Origin: Pomphorhynchus laevis
Taxonomy: Eukaryota; Acanthocephala; Palaeacanthocephala; Echinorhynchida; Pomphorhynchidae
Direction: 5' to 3'
Assembly (NCBI GenBank): GCA_012934845.2
Contig: WNNJ02003268.1
Coordinates: forward strand, 97,546-161,545
Length of the DNA: 64,000 bases
In this document: positions 10,778 to 21,634 of the stretch, piece after piece
Position numbering within the stretch: the first letter of the stretch is position 1
How the letters are laid out: each line of letters begins with the position of its first letter
Made by a program: the position numbers and the translations under genes
Notes under the pieces: generated by a model
Seen by the model: the letters and a program-made list of their open reading frames with translations, nothing else
What the model was told of the DNA's origin: nothing
The model's database searches: none

Positions 10778-10861
10778 CTTCCACTGAACTAGATCTTTGT
10801 ACATCTTTCCTATTAACTGAAAATCTGGAGCACCATCGAAATCTAACAGATCGGCAAAAAA
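10778..10861 (-). other. Candidate internal coding exon
   Basis: The minus strand shows an acceptor (tttatctttag), 84 bp of open sequence, and a donor (tggaag|gtaaat), phase 0 at both ends. The 28 residues begin FFADLLDFDGAPDFQLIGKM and end KDLVQWK. The pattern 'aPDf.lI.k.yk.l' recalls the last helices of CK1/TTBK-type protein kinases, but this is a weak resemblance. It lies on the same strand as the NDUFB4 exons upstream; nothing in NDUFB4 resembles it, so it would belong to another gene. Confidence 0.35.
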
Positions 10862-11970
10862 CTAAAGATAAATATAAGAGCAGATACACTAAGTAAACAA
10901 TTTTTATACCCCTGATGAATCCAATTTAGGTTGACCGTTATTCATTCACAAATCTGCATATGAAAGTTAATAAATAATTTGAAAAATAATTTGTAAATAA
11001 TTTGTTTAAATGATTCTAAAAATAATTTGCACAAATTATTTTTTTTAATTTGTTAAAAGCCACAATTTAGGAGTAAAATAATTTACAATGGTTTACATTG
11101 GACAAATCTGTCAAGGTATATAAAAGCGTATATTTTAATATAAATTGCGAAACCTTAAACAATTCTATTATGTTTTGCTACATTTTTTCATTATATTCAA
11201 TTAGCAACAAAATAGCAAGAACTTATCAAAAATAGGCTAAATTTCGTAGATATACAATGCTTTTGCTAAAATTAGGCAGACAGTTATTTGAAGTTTAGTT
11301 TCGCTTTGAAATTTGTGAATAAATAATTCGAAAACTATCTAGTAGCTATGCAATTCTTTATTTTCTCGATCAAGATACGTTATTTGACCACTTCCAATAG
11401 TCCTTCTTCTTTCATTCTTAAAACAAAAAATAAAATCAAAAATGTAAAAGATATAAAAGCGTAAGATATAAATAATTATCTATTGATATCAATAAATCAG
11501 AAAACCTTTTTTAAAAAGAAAAAAAATTTTCAAACTTCTAACTTAGCTTTTACTATACAAAAGTATTAAACTGAGATTATTAAAAAAAGTAGTTATCAGC
11601 TAGTTTAACCAATTTTGTATAGACTTTCTGTTGAAGTTATTCGTAAAGCTTTAAATATGAAGCTTTTGAGAACTTTCTCAGTTCTTTCGATTTCGTTTTT
11701 TTTTCTAAGTTTTTAATTGATTTTGCAAATCCTTTCTTGATGAACAGCCGATAGTGAAAGTAAATGGTTAAATCGAGAGAAGTCCTCCCGGATGTAGCCA
11801 AAAATACGTCCTTAGACATAAACATCTATAAGACGCTACCAGCGCGCCCTTACACAACGTTTGGGTTTACCATGCTTGTCTAGCATCCGATTCTGCTATC
11901 GAAGTTTACTAACTACAAGGTAGTAATCGGTTAACAGCTCAGCTCATTTCTTCACACGAGTGTCTAGAAC
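10862..11970. other. AT-rich stretch, no gene recognised
   Basis: A 62-codon minus frame (11637-11825) ends in a lysine-rich tail; I see no family or splice signal that would make it a gene. Confidence 0.4.
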
Positions 11971-12474
11971 TTAACGTCGCAGATCAGATGAAACGATTAC
12001 AAAATCAATAATTGATCTTTGACTGAGAGAATCCTGATGCCATATGTATCTATGAATTTCCTTATGTTTAAACATGGTGTTGGTTATGCACCAATTGTTA
12101 CGAGAACAAAAGTGCAATAATTCAACACCACTCGCATTCAGATCAGAGTCCGTTTCTCCACAACACTCCCTTCCATGTGTTACTTTAGCTACCAACATGA
12201 GCATTGAAGCCAATGATAAGAGCTCTATACCACATATTGATTTTCCTTCCTTTTGAATGTTGCTAAACATGTTTAAATCACGTTCAGATGCGTTGCACAA
12301 CTTAGGATACCCATACGTTTGGAATGAACGAATGGTAGCATTATAAAACATTTCCAATTGAGTGTTACTTGCTCCAATATTTTTTATATGGTCGACTTGC
12401 ACATTTCGATGTAATATATATGATACGCATCCTCCATGATAGATTAGATTGAAAAACAACATTCTATATACCAA
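11971..12474 (-). pseudogene. Fused LINE debris: RT tail then endonuclease
   Basis: This is one open frame of 167 codons made of two unrelated-in-order LINE parts. Residues about 34-85 (SNTQLEMFYNATIRSFQTYG, then ASERDLNMFSNIQK) match the region downstream of the RT palm, and match the LINE tail at 17030-17505. Residues about 100-165 (GVELLHFCSRNNWCITNTMF, then HRYIWHQ and SIIDFVIVS) match the apurinic-type endonuclease, which in an intact LINE lies N-terminal of the RT. The order is reversed, so the frame joins two truncated copies by chance or rearrangement. Confidence 0.6.
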
Positions 12475-12960
12475 TGTAATCTACACAACACATTCCATAA
12501 TTTTGCAATGATATATTTTTACATGCAGATTTTAAGGATAAATAAATAGTTCTAGATTTTGTTTTTTTAAAGTTCAATCATTTAAACTACACCAGTTTTC
12601 CACAATAACAACCTCGATGACAATATCCTATTTGACATTACTTAATTATCAGCGCATGTAATAAAATCAAATCATCATTAAACATGATGAACAATCTAAA
12701 CATCGAAATCATCCATAAAGATAGGGAACAATAACGGAGAAATCAAACTACATTATGAAACTCCGAGATTAACATTTTGTAAACTAAACTTTACATCTAG
12801 ACATGATAAAATATCGTCAGAATTTAAGTTTCTAATTAGTAAATTCTACACCTTTTACCTTTTCTAAGAGCTTTGTGTGACATACACTATCACAGGCCTT
12901 CGATATATAGTTAAAGAAGTTGATTGTGAAGGCTTGATTACAAACCTTCACAATCGGATA
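12475..12960 (-). pseudogene. Decayed LINE reverse-transcriptase fragment
   Basis: Reading the minus strand from about 12900 gives DSVCHTKLLEKVKGVEFTN (RT motif A region) and, frames later, LISPLLFPIFMDDFDV, which matches the segment after motif B. Several stops and frame changes intervene. The 15-bp hairpin at 12922-12955 sits just upstream of motif A, where the N-terminal RT should continue. Confidence 0.5.
12922..12955. repeat. 15-bp hairpin in LINE debris
   Basis: The arms gattgtgaaggcttg and caaaccttcacaatc pair except at one position, around the loop atta. The hairpin lies where LINE coding similarity breaks off. Confidence 0.65.
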
Positions 12961-13204
12961 CGAATGAGAATCAAGGCGGTTAAGAGACATGGTTAATAGA
13001 AAACAGAGATGAAGAGATAGACCCTTTTTAGTCTGAATACGAATTGATTGGTTTTTAAATTCATATAAAAATTTATATTATATTATATAAATTATAATAT
13101 TTATATAATATTATTATAATATTATATAATATATATTATGTATTAATAATATAAAATAATAATATTATTATATTTATAATATTATTATATTATATACACC
13201 TACA

Positions 13205-13420
13205 AGAATTGTATGCGCTGTTAAGTCAAATACATAACATCTATTATCGTGTAAACGTGGCGACTTTCAAATTACTCGCCAAAATTCGATTAGAGATTTG
13301 ATTGCTCGAGAATTAACAACAGTAAGTCAAAGTGTTGGAATTGAACCGGTTATGAAAGATCTAAATCACAATACCACATTTCAAAACACCACAACGTGCC
13401 GTGAAAATGATGCAACGCTC
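13205..13420 (+). pseudogene. RLE-type LINE fragment (zinc knuckle/endonuclease start)
   Basis: The plus frame reads HLLSCKRGDFQITRQNSIRD, then LIARELTTV and GIEPVM. It aligns with the zinc-knuckle and RHN region of the RLE elements at 43318-44320 (ALSC, IRHN, EPILQP) and 39668-41568. About 60 codons are recognisable. AT-rich repeats flank it on both sides. Confidence 0.55.
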
Positions 13421-13930
13421 TATGTTACTAAAATTAAATAAATGTTATTATTTTATAATTAAAATTATAAAATAATAACGTAATAATTTTATTAATATTG
13501 AAAAGTATAATTTTAAACTAATAATTAAACATTGTTATTAACTAATCTGCATTCAATGTGGGGAAACATTTTAACTTGATATACATTATATAAAATTTTA
13601 TATAACAATAATTAATTATTAATAATAAAATACGTCATTATCCTATATTTGGCCACGCTGTCAAAAGATTTAAGATAAACTATTCACAAAATGTTCACAT
13701 GAATTGAACAGCAGAGATTTTATTGGTAATTATTGTTTAATTATTCTATCAAATCAAATCGCGCTTTGGTTGGGAATAAAAAAATATGCAAATTAATTGC
13801 GAGTTTCATAAGGTGAGCATAAATCGATTCGGCTCAAAATTTAAAAATGCAGCAATTGTTTCCTATCTAAAAAGGTGATCAAAAACATTAAATTTTAAAT
13901 CGTCGAAAAATAACTAAACGCTAAATTTAA
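13421..13930. other. AT-rich stretch, nothing recognised
   Basis: No coding similarity is visible up to the first PLE-B tail of the plus-strand cluster. Confidence 0.4.
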
Positions 13931-16900
13931 TAACAAAGCAGTTTCTCATGATGACCTCTAATCCTTATTATGATACATCGTCTATTATTTATTTGTCAAT
14001 TAATAAATATTGACTTTTATTTCAAATTTCAATTTTTTATTTTAACTTAAAAAAAATAAAACTTGATAAAATTTTAACTTCATAAAATTATATATTATAT
14101 TTTATAATTATTTAATTAATTATTATTTTATTATTAAATTTTAATAAAGCATTATTTTTTCAATTTTAAAATATGATATTATTATTTTAATAATATTATT
14201 ATTTAAATATTATTATTTAAAATTAATATATATAAAGCTTATATTAATTATTGATCTTTTAAATAATTAATGGGTAATGTTTATTTAAATACCGCCTTTT
14301 TCGGTTCTCACATATTTGATACGTCATTAGCATGTATTTGGCCCCGCTGCTATGTTGGGTAGAGGAGTTAAGGGCCGAAACCTGATTACATTGCAGTTCC
14401 TCCTGATGACCTCTAATCCTTATTCTGATACATATTTTGTTATATATTAGTCAATTCATAAAAATTGATTTTTATTTGGTATTGGCTTTCTTTAAAATCA
14501 TTTAAATAATTTAATAGATACATATTTTAAACTAGGTTACTGTAAAAATAACATTAAACAGAAAATAGTAAAATATATAAATCAACACAATAATATAAAG
14601 AATAAATTTAAACTCTTAAGTGACAAATTTTTATGGATGGATAATAAATAATATACTTTGTATTAGAATAAGATACTAGATAGTTTTATCAGAGGAAATA
14701 CATCATTAGCATGTATTTGGCCCCGCAGCTATTTTTGGTCGAGGAATAATAACCAAACCTGATAACATAGTAGTTGCTGCTGATGACCTCTAATCCTTAT
14801 TCTGATAGATCGTATGTTATTTACTATTCAATTCAGAAAAACTAACTTATATTTTTAATTTCAATTTTAAATTTTGACTTGATATAAATATAAATTGTAA
14901 AATTCTTATATAATTATTTATTATTTAATTTTATTTTTGATTTATACATAGTAAATGTCATAAATGTAAATGTCATATTTTCTCTGCATTTTATTTGCAT
15001 TTTATTATAAACAATATAACATTTTTAGTCAAGTCATAAAAATTGACTTTTATTTTTTATAAATTATATAAAATACGTAAACTCAGTTAGCTGATATTTA
15101 ATTTAAAGATATTTTCATTTTATTTAAATATATCTATAAATATATCTTTATCAAGATACATATATTTTGATTTAATATTTTGATTTAAAGGTTATTTATT
15201 AGTCAATTCATAAAATTGACTTGATCATTGATTTAAAGATATTTTGATATCTTTTAATATATCTATAAATATATCTTTATCAAGATACATATATTTTGAT
15301 TTAAAAGTTATTAGTCAATTCATAAAAATTGACATAAAATTGGCATTAATAAAATTGACATAATTTTGTCTGATGACCTCTAATTCTTATTCTTATGCGT
15401 CGTCTGTTATTTAAATTTCAATTTTAAATTTTAACTTGATAAAAATATAAATTGTATAAAATCTTATATGATTATTTATTATTTATCTTTATTTTTATAT
15501 AAAATACTTAGAATCCATTATCTAAACTATGTATTATTGATATGATATTATTTTCAAGTTTCGTGACTTTGTTTTCTATTTTTTATAAATGAGAAGCAAA
15601 TCAACAAAATATTGTTAAAATATTTAATTTATATTACATAAATCAACAAAATATTATAAAAGATAAATTTAATTACTTTTAAGCGAAAAATATCTATGAA
15701 TAGATAAACAATGTTTTGTGTTAGAATAAGGTAAACAAGATAATCAAATTTTATCAAAAGAAAACGTCATTAACATGTATTTGGACGCTCTATTACGATG
15801 GGTCGATAGATATGGGTGGATACCTGATAACATAGTAGTTCATCTTGATCGCCTCTAATCCTTATTCTGATACATCGTCTATTATTTATAAATCAATTCA
15901 TTAAAGTTTACTTTTATTTAAAATTTCAATTTTAAATTATATAAAATCTTATATAATTATTTATTATTTATCTTTATTTTTATATAAAATAATCAGAATC
16001 AATTATCTAATCTGATTTGTTTAACTGAAAAGTTATTATTGACATGTGGAATTTGTTTTTTGGTAATATAATCATATATTAATATAATAATATTTTTTTT
16101 CAGAGATACTGAAACTATGTATTATTGATACGACATTATTTTCCCACCGATTTTCATTCATGTTTGATAATTTTTTTCTTTTTATTACAATGGAGAAGTA
16201 TAAATCAACAAAATATTATTAAAATATTTAATCTACAATATATAAATCAGCAAGATATTAATTAAAAATTTATTTATATTCTTAAACGAAAATGTTTATA
16301 AATGGATAATAAATGATATATTTTGTATTAGAATAAGAAACACTATTATATAAAAAACACTAGAATACACATCTAGCATGTATTTGGCCCCCAAGAATAG
16401 ATACCAAAACCTGATTACATAGCAGTTCCTCCTGATGATCTCTAATCTTTATTCTGATACATCGTCTGTTATTTATTATTCAATTCATAAAAATTGATTT
16501 TTATGAATTGAATATATTATATTATTAATATATTATATTATTTATTTTTAATATATAATATCTTTTGTATGAGAATAAGAAACACTATTATATAAGAAAC
16601 ACACCAGGAAATAATAATGATTATAATAATATATAATAATTCTCTCTAATAATTGAGAAGAAAAATCAACAATATGCTTTGTAATCAAAAAATAATAATC
16701 ACTAAATAATCAAATTTTATCAGGGAAATACGCCATTAGCATGTATTTGTCACCGTTGCTATGTTGGGTGGAAGAATAGTGACCAAAACCTGAAGGCATT
16801 GTAATTCCTATCTAATCCTTATTCTGATACATCGTCTGTTATTTATTAGTCAATTAATAAAAACTAACTTTTACTTTTAATTTAAATTATAAATTTTTAC

Positions 16901-17000
16901 ATTATTAATATAAATTGTATAAAATCTTATATAATTATTTATTTTATCTTTATTTTTATTATCTTTATATCAGTTATCTAAGTGGTTATCTATTAAAACC
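13931..17000 (+). repeat. Cluster of PLE-B 3' tails (plus orientation)
   Basis: Tail units carrying tgatgacctctaatccttat and the following tgatacatcgtctgttattt recur at about 13945, 14400, 14785, 15370, 15850, 16430 and 16805. Several are preceded by the GC-richer block catgtatttggccccgctgc (about 14330, 14705, 16377 and 16737, with a diverged form at 15773). Some retain the end of the RT frame: about 14485-14650 with a recognisable thumb and FLWMDNK equivalent, 15640-15720 and 16250-16330 more decayed. The units are diverged from one another. This is either repeated insertion of truncated copies or tandem amplification. Confidence 0.75.
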
Positions 17001-17029
17001 ACTTATCAGGACTACTTGATCCCAATTTA

Positions 17030-17505
17030 ATGAGAGTTGAGAATATAGAAATATTAGGTATGCATTATTCAGCTAATATGTCATGGGCTAGGCATACACG
17101 CAAATGCGCATCGAGATTATTTTTCCTAAGAAAATTGAAATACTTAAGTGCGACATCATCACAATTAAAACTTATATATACTTCGACTATCAGATCTCTT
17201 ATAACTTACGAATATCCGTGTTTTGCTCACACAGCGAGCGTGACGTAGCTAAAGGTGTTCGTAAGTATGCGGAGAAGATTTGTGGAGTGAAGTTGACGCC
17301 GGTGATGACAGTATTTCAAAACATAATACTTAAAATGTCTACTGATCAAGAGTTGATACATCAGCTTCAAGAAAACAGCGTAGACGACGATTTTCGATGG
17401 TTGAAAACGACTCGAAATTTAAGAAACACTTATGTTCATGCACCGATCGCAAAGACAGAAAATTTAAAAAAGAGTTTGTTATATCAAGGCCTTAAGTATA
17501 TTTGA
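17030..17505 (+). pseudogene. LINE reverse-transcriptase C-terminal part
   Basis: Two overlapping frames carry one LINE tail. 17030-17248 reads ENIEILGMHYSANMSWARHT, then LFFLRKLKYLS and IYTSTIRSLITYEYP, the segment after the palm in jockey/R1-like LINEs. 17220-17505 continues in another frame with SERDVAKGVRKYAEKICGVK. A frameshift near 17220 separates them. The frame closes at 17503-17505 (TGA). The sequence is related to residues 34-85 of the frame at 11971-12474. Confidence 0.6.
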
Positions 17506-17729
17506 AAAAACATGTATAAATTACATGTTTATATAAATTATATAAATTACAATATAAATTAATAATATTCAATGTTATGCCAAAAATAAGTCAAATTCTG
17601 GTTAAACAACATTTTATAGATTAAAATAACATTTAAATAAATTAAATGTTAAAATTAAATAATTAAAAAAATAAATTTAATATTAAAATAAAAAAAATTC
17701 AAAGCAGTACATTTTAATGGTCTACTTAC
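17506..17729. other. Sequence downstream of NDUFB4 exon, last exon not found
   Basis: AT-rich. It should belong to the NDUFB4 intron after the donor at 17729-17728. I could not find a C-terminal exon on the minus strand here or further left. Confidence 0.35.
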
Positions 17730-20700
17730 AAATTCCTTGTTCACAGAATAGCATAAACAACCGAATATTCCGAAAAATGTTAATGGTGCTAGCATATTGC
17801 GAGGAGTGGGTCTGTAATGATCAACAGAAAACGCTTTCATTGACGACCATCGTTGTAACGCTGGGTCAAACTATAAAACAATAAATGATTTAGAACAAAG
17901 TCAACAAGTATTCCATAAAATTATGTGCATACCATAATGGATACATATTTTAATAAAAAAGAGTTTTGTGCGGAATTTTATGATAATATTACATATTATT
18001 ATTACATATTATTTTAAATATTGTATAAGAATATTACCTGAAAATAAATGAAAATTTTCAAATATATCACATGAAAAAGCTACTTTAATACATTTATCAA
18101 ATAATACATCTCAAACTAAAATTCAGAACTATTAAATTCAAAGCTATTTTAGGTATCACCAGATATCACTTGTAGCTCAATGTAGTTAAAGAAGTATCTC
18201 TGTTTTATAAATTCTATTGTAAAAAGAATTCTCGAAACTTTGAGAGATACAAGTGATCGTCAAAAACAGCGACGAAATTTCAGAAGATCGTTTTGTGAAA
18301 GCGAGCTCCCAATGTAAAAATGTTAAAAATATTATTTGTAGTTATCAAACTACAAATATATCTTATTATCTGTCGTCGACTACATGATTTTTGTAGAGAA
18401 ATTATATATACAAATCTATTTTTATATTTAAAAATGCTATTAAACATTACAGGTATTTTATATTTTATGATGAGCAAATAAATATAATTTACTTATTAGC
18501 GTTACATATTACCAGCTCTTAATTTCTTAGAGAGCTAGAGGAAGCAATTTTTTCAACATGCTGACTCATGTCGAGAGCTTTCCAAAAGACTATCCTCAAA
18601 TCATCAAATAGTTTCCTGATGAAAAATTTTCAAATATCCTGATGGTAACGTTGTAGCATTTTCGGCGATGTTTGAGCATAAATGTGTCATCGCAGCTTTT
18701 TGGAATCACTGAGGCTGAATAGGTTATTGAGAGGGTGGGACGAAAACATGAGAGCTTTCAGCACCAGCATCATATCAGCTATGTACAGGCTTTTATGTAT
18801 CAATGGAATTCCAAAGGTCCTAGAGTCTAAGACCAAATGAAAGACATTTGATAGAGGCGTAAAGAATATGCGATTCTATAAGTGAGCGATAGAGTATTCG
18901 GAAACAACGAACATCTAAAGCATCACACGAACATTTAATGAAGCCGATAGTACGACGTCGGGAAAAAGCCGAGCCAATCCGCATGTCGCTGCATTTTAAT
19001 CAAAAGCTTCTGAGAAGCACACCATTTATTTATAGAATCAAGATCGAGTTGCAATGTTTTATCATCTGAGTGATCGCGAATTCCTCGCCATATCTTTAAA
19101 TCATCGGCGTACATAATACACCGCGATGTTAGATCAGCGGTGATGCCATTAACATATATGTTAAATAGAGTCGGGCTAATGACGGAACCCTGAGGGACAC
19201 CCGTTGACAACAAAGTGTACTCAGATAAATATCCGTCAATACGCACTGCACACGAGCGATGAGTAAGGAAGCATTGTAACCAGTTCAATAAATTGCCTCT
19301 AATTTTGACGTTATATAACTTATTAACAAGAAGACTCGGAAAAAGTCTATCAAATGCATTTGACAAATCGATAAAGATCACATCCACCTGTATGCCTTGT
19401 CTTAAGGAGTCTACCCAACTGGGTCTTGTTTAAACAAGATTGGTGATCGTTGAGTGATTCAATCCAAATCCATGTCGCCTAAAGTTGAGAATATCATTCG
19501 ATTCAAGATAAAAGCTGACCCATCGTCATTTATATTTAATGATGAGCAAATATACATAAATATAATTTACTTATTAGCTTTACAGCTCTGATACACGTAC
19601 AATCGAAACTAGTAGCAATCGTTTGATGAAAATATTGATTTAAATTTAATAAATTTGTTTTATAAGTGATCACTTCAATATATCACGCAAAAGACTCTTC
19701 TTTTTCTTCAGCGTTTGTTCCGCTTCGTTACGGAATCCGCTTTTTCCACTCTCACGCCGAAGGATCTTATAAATGGTTGATGTTCGTTTGCGCGGAGAAT
19801 GCGGTGTATCATTGTAGTTCGCTTTCGCGAAACTCATTAAGACACAAATTCAGAATTCACTATCTATTGTATTTATCAAATTATATGAGACAATGTTTTT
19901 ATTGTATTTACAATGTGTATACATTATATAGTATTGCTTTCAATCGAATTCGTCTTCCGACTTTTGGATTTTGATTCGCTTGCTTAATTATTTTAGTATA
20001 ACACATACATTGAGCTTTATGAAGTTAACCAAGATGCAGCGAAATTTACTTAAAATTAAACACAATTCGATGTTACCCTGTATTATTTAGAATAATCTTC
20101 TTCTTCAGCATTTGTCCAGCTTGGCAGTGTCTGCTATTGGCCGTACCATTGTAGTAGCCTTTTGCGAAATTTATCGATACAGCATTTCATACTGTTGATG
20201 CGACGGTTTTGCTTTACGACTGGCTTGTCACAAAAGTTATCGTCAACCCCCTCTTTTCTAGGCACGGGCTTAGGACCGGCCATGGCCAAAGTCACGGCAG
20301 AAGTCAGACTGTTAGTACATGGCTAACAGTCTCACGCAAGAGACTATTAGCTATAAAACGACAAGGTATCACTACAGACTGCTGTGGTAATAAGCAAAAT
20401 TTAAATAAATGAAAATATTAAAGTCAAATACAATCAGGCAAGTTAATGACTGATTAATATTAATATTATTTGCCTAAGATCTTGAGATTATTAAGATCTT
20501 TGTAAAATTACAATTAATCAGATTGTATTAATGAATAATTATAATTAAATTGTATATTTTAATATAAATATTAAATATGTTTAATATATTACTTATATAA
20601 TATATTGCATTTAAATTGTCTGTTCAATTTTATTTTTATAGTATTTTATTAAATTATGTAAGTAAATTTTAAATCACAAATCTTTACATATTATGCAATA

Positions 20701-21011
20701 CACTTTAACTTCGTTTTTAACGTATTATATTTTATACTATTTGGTATGCATCGATGTTCATGCAAAAATATCCTTTAATCCACCTGTATTTACAGATGAA
20801 GTAATGGATGTTTAATTAAATGCTTAAAATTTTTTTTCATAAAAAAATGATTAAAGGATTAAAAATATACCTTCAATGCTTCTACGTATGGATCAGTTAA
20901 ATGTTTTTGGAATTTTGCTTTCATTTCATTCCTTAGTTGAGCTCTTCTTCTAATAAGGTCTTTTTCAGCTTCGCTGAGGTCCCATTCGTGTGGAGGAGGA
21001 TTAATTGACAT
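17730..21011 (-). CDS. NDUFB4: NADH dehydrogenase 1 beta subcomplex subunit 4 (two exons visible)
   Basis: A host gene for a one-helix accessory subunit of mitochondrial complex I, which sits in the inner membrane and helps assemble the proton-pumping arm. Exon one (20871-21011, 47 codons) starts with ATG directly after the acceptor tttttcag, reads MSINPPPHEWDLSEAEKDLI and RRRAQLRNEMKAKF, and ends at the donor GAAG|gtatat. Exon two (17730-17870, 47 codons) follows an acceptor tttatag, reads FDPALQRWSSMKAFSVDHYR and PTPRNMLAPLTFFG, and ends at TTT|gtaagt. Both exons are phase 0 and join without a frame break. The blocks RRAQLR, DPALQRW and YRPTPRN match animal NDUFB4 (human RAIRAQLK, NPALLRW, FRPTPKN). 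The hydrophobic stretch LAPLTFFGIFGCLCY is the membrane helix. The last exon and any 5' non-coding exon were not found. The 3-kb intron holds LINE and PLE debris. Confidence 0.8.
18333..18358. repeat. Perfect 11-bp hairpin in NDUFB4 intron
   Basis: The arms tatttgtagtt and aactacaaata enclose the loop atca. Confidence 0.6.
18540..19560 (-). mobile_element. LINE fragment in NDUFB4 intron
   Basis: A non-LTR element on the gene's own strand. The open core (18935-19387) has RT motif A as VDVIFIDLSNAFDRLFPSLL, motif B as STGVPQGSVISPTLF and the catalytic MYADDLKIW, followed by DLDSINKWC. Upstream the same frame reads HGFGLNHSTITNLV with one in-frame stop at about 19430, then TRPSWVDSLRQGIQ. Downstream (18540-18930) the C-terminal RT continues in broken frames. 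The 5' half with the endonuclease is absent. The YADD and the spacing suit the jockey/CR1 branch. Confidence 0.7.
19561..20704. other. Intron sequence with a possible diverged repeat pair
   Basis: 19690-19850 and 20095-20200 share short runs in order (cttctt-ttcttcagc-tttgt and atcattgtagt-cgctttcgcgaaa), suggesting two old copies of one unknown repeat. Open frames here (19666-19974, 20209-20412) show no domain. Confidence 0.35.
20705..20775 (-). pseudogene. Short PLE-B RT fragment
   Basis: The run attatattttatactatttg followed by gtatgcatcgatgttcatgc matches the PLE-B segment at about 2710-2760 (coding for HEHSCIPYNIKYNT on the minus strand). Only some 70 bp survive. Confidence 0.6.
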
Positions 21012-21371
21012 CTGAAAAATTTTTGTAATCACTTTAATACAACGAAAACTTTTAAATACAAACATAATATCGAGACATTGATGATATCTACTGAAATATA
21101 TCCGATCAAGCACGTTTCCATTTCGCAACAGTTAAAAACGGCAATTTAAGATTTAAAGCTTGACACATAAAACCTGTAAGGTTAAATAGTAATGAATGAA
21201 ACATTCAACGATAAAAAATTGGAAACGTTGTAACTCGTTTTTAATGTCAAAATATCTCAGATAATTTGAATTGTACAGTTTAATTTTAACCTATAAATAG
21301 TTAAGATTATTAATTCAAAAAGTGTCAATATTATAGGCTATCAACGGCATATAAAATTTAATATAATTTCG
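21012..21371. other. Upstream flank of NDUFB4 exon, no further exon identified
   Basis: The sequence before the acceptor at 21012 shows no clear donor or coding stretch. Confidence 0.35.
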
Positions 21372-21492
21372 TTCGATATCTCGACATTGCGTTGGTATCA
21401 TTTTCAAGAATTGTATAGATTCTTACAAATAACTTTTATTCTTACAATAACAATTATTGAAAATGATACAAACGTGGTATCGAAGTATCGAA
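21372..21492. repeat. Foldback of a PLE terminal motif (hammerhead-like)
   Basis: An imperfect palindrome with about 42-bp arms. The right arm reads ttgaaaatgatac, then aaacgtg, then gtatcgaagtatcg; the left arm carries the same order on the other strand. Each arm has the layout 'ctgaaga-like, short stem gatac/gtatc, gaa(a/g), tatcg' seen at other PLE ends in this window. Confidence 0.55.
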
Positions 21493-21634
21493 AAAAAAAT
21501 ATTTCAAATTTTACATGAAGGAATAAATATATAATCCTAAATATTGACAATATTTATAAGAGCCAGCTAGTCTCCATCCGTTACATAAATTTTGAACAAA
21601 ATAACATGATAAAATTTTTTCTAGCATATGATAT
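21493..21634. other. Short AT-rich spacer
   Basis: Nothing is recognised between the foldback and the LINE 3' half. Confidence 0.4.

Noticed and set aside
19424-19439. Perfect 16-bp palindrome tcttgtttaaacaaga, first taken as another deletion-junction hairpin
   Set aside because: The LINE reading frame runs straight through it (TNLV, stop, TRPSWVDSLRQGIQ) with no lost residues, so it arose by a point change in ordinary coding sequence.
19666-19974. 102-codon plus-strand frame inside the NDUFB4 intron
   Set aside because: No recognisable protein features, on the strand opposite to the gene, and overlapping a possible old repeat.
20255-20345. GC-rich words (ggcacgggcttaggaccggc) suggesting a LINE 3' end or tRNA-derived SINE
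   Set aside because: No internal promoter boxes, no A-tail and no target duplication; too short to assign.
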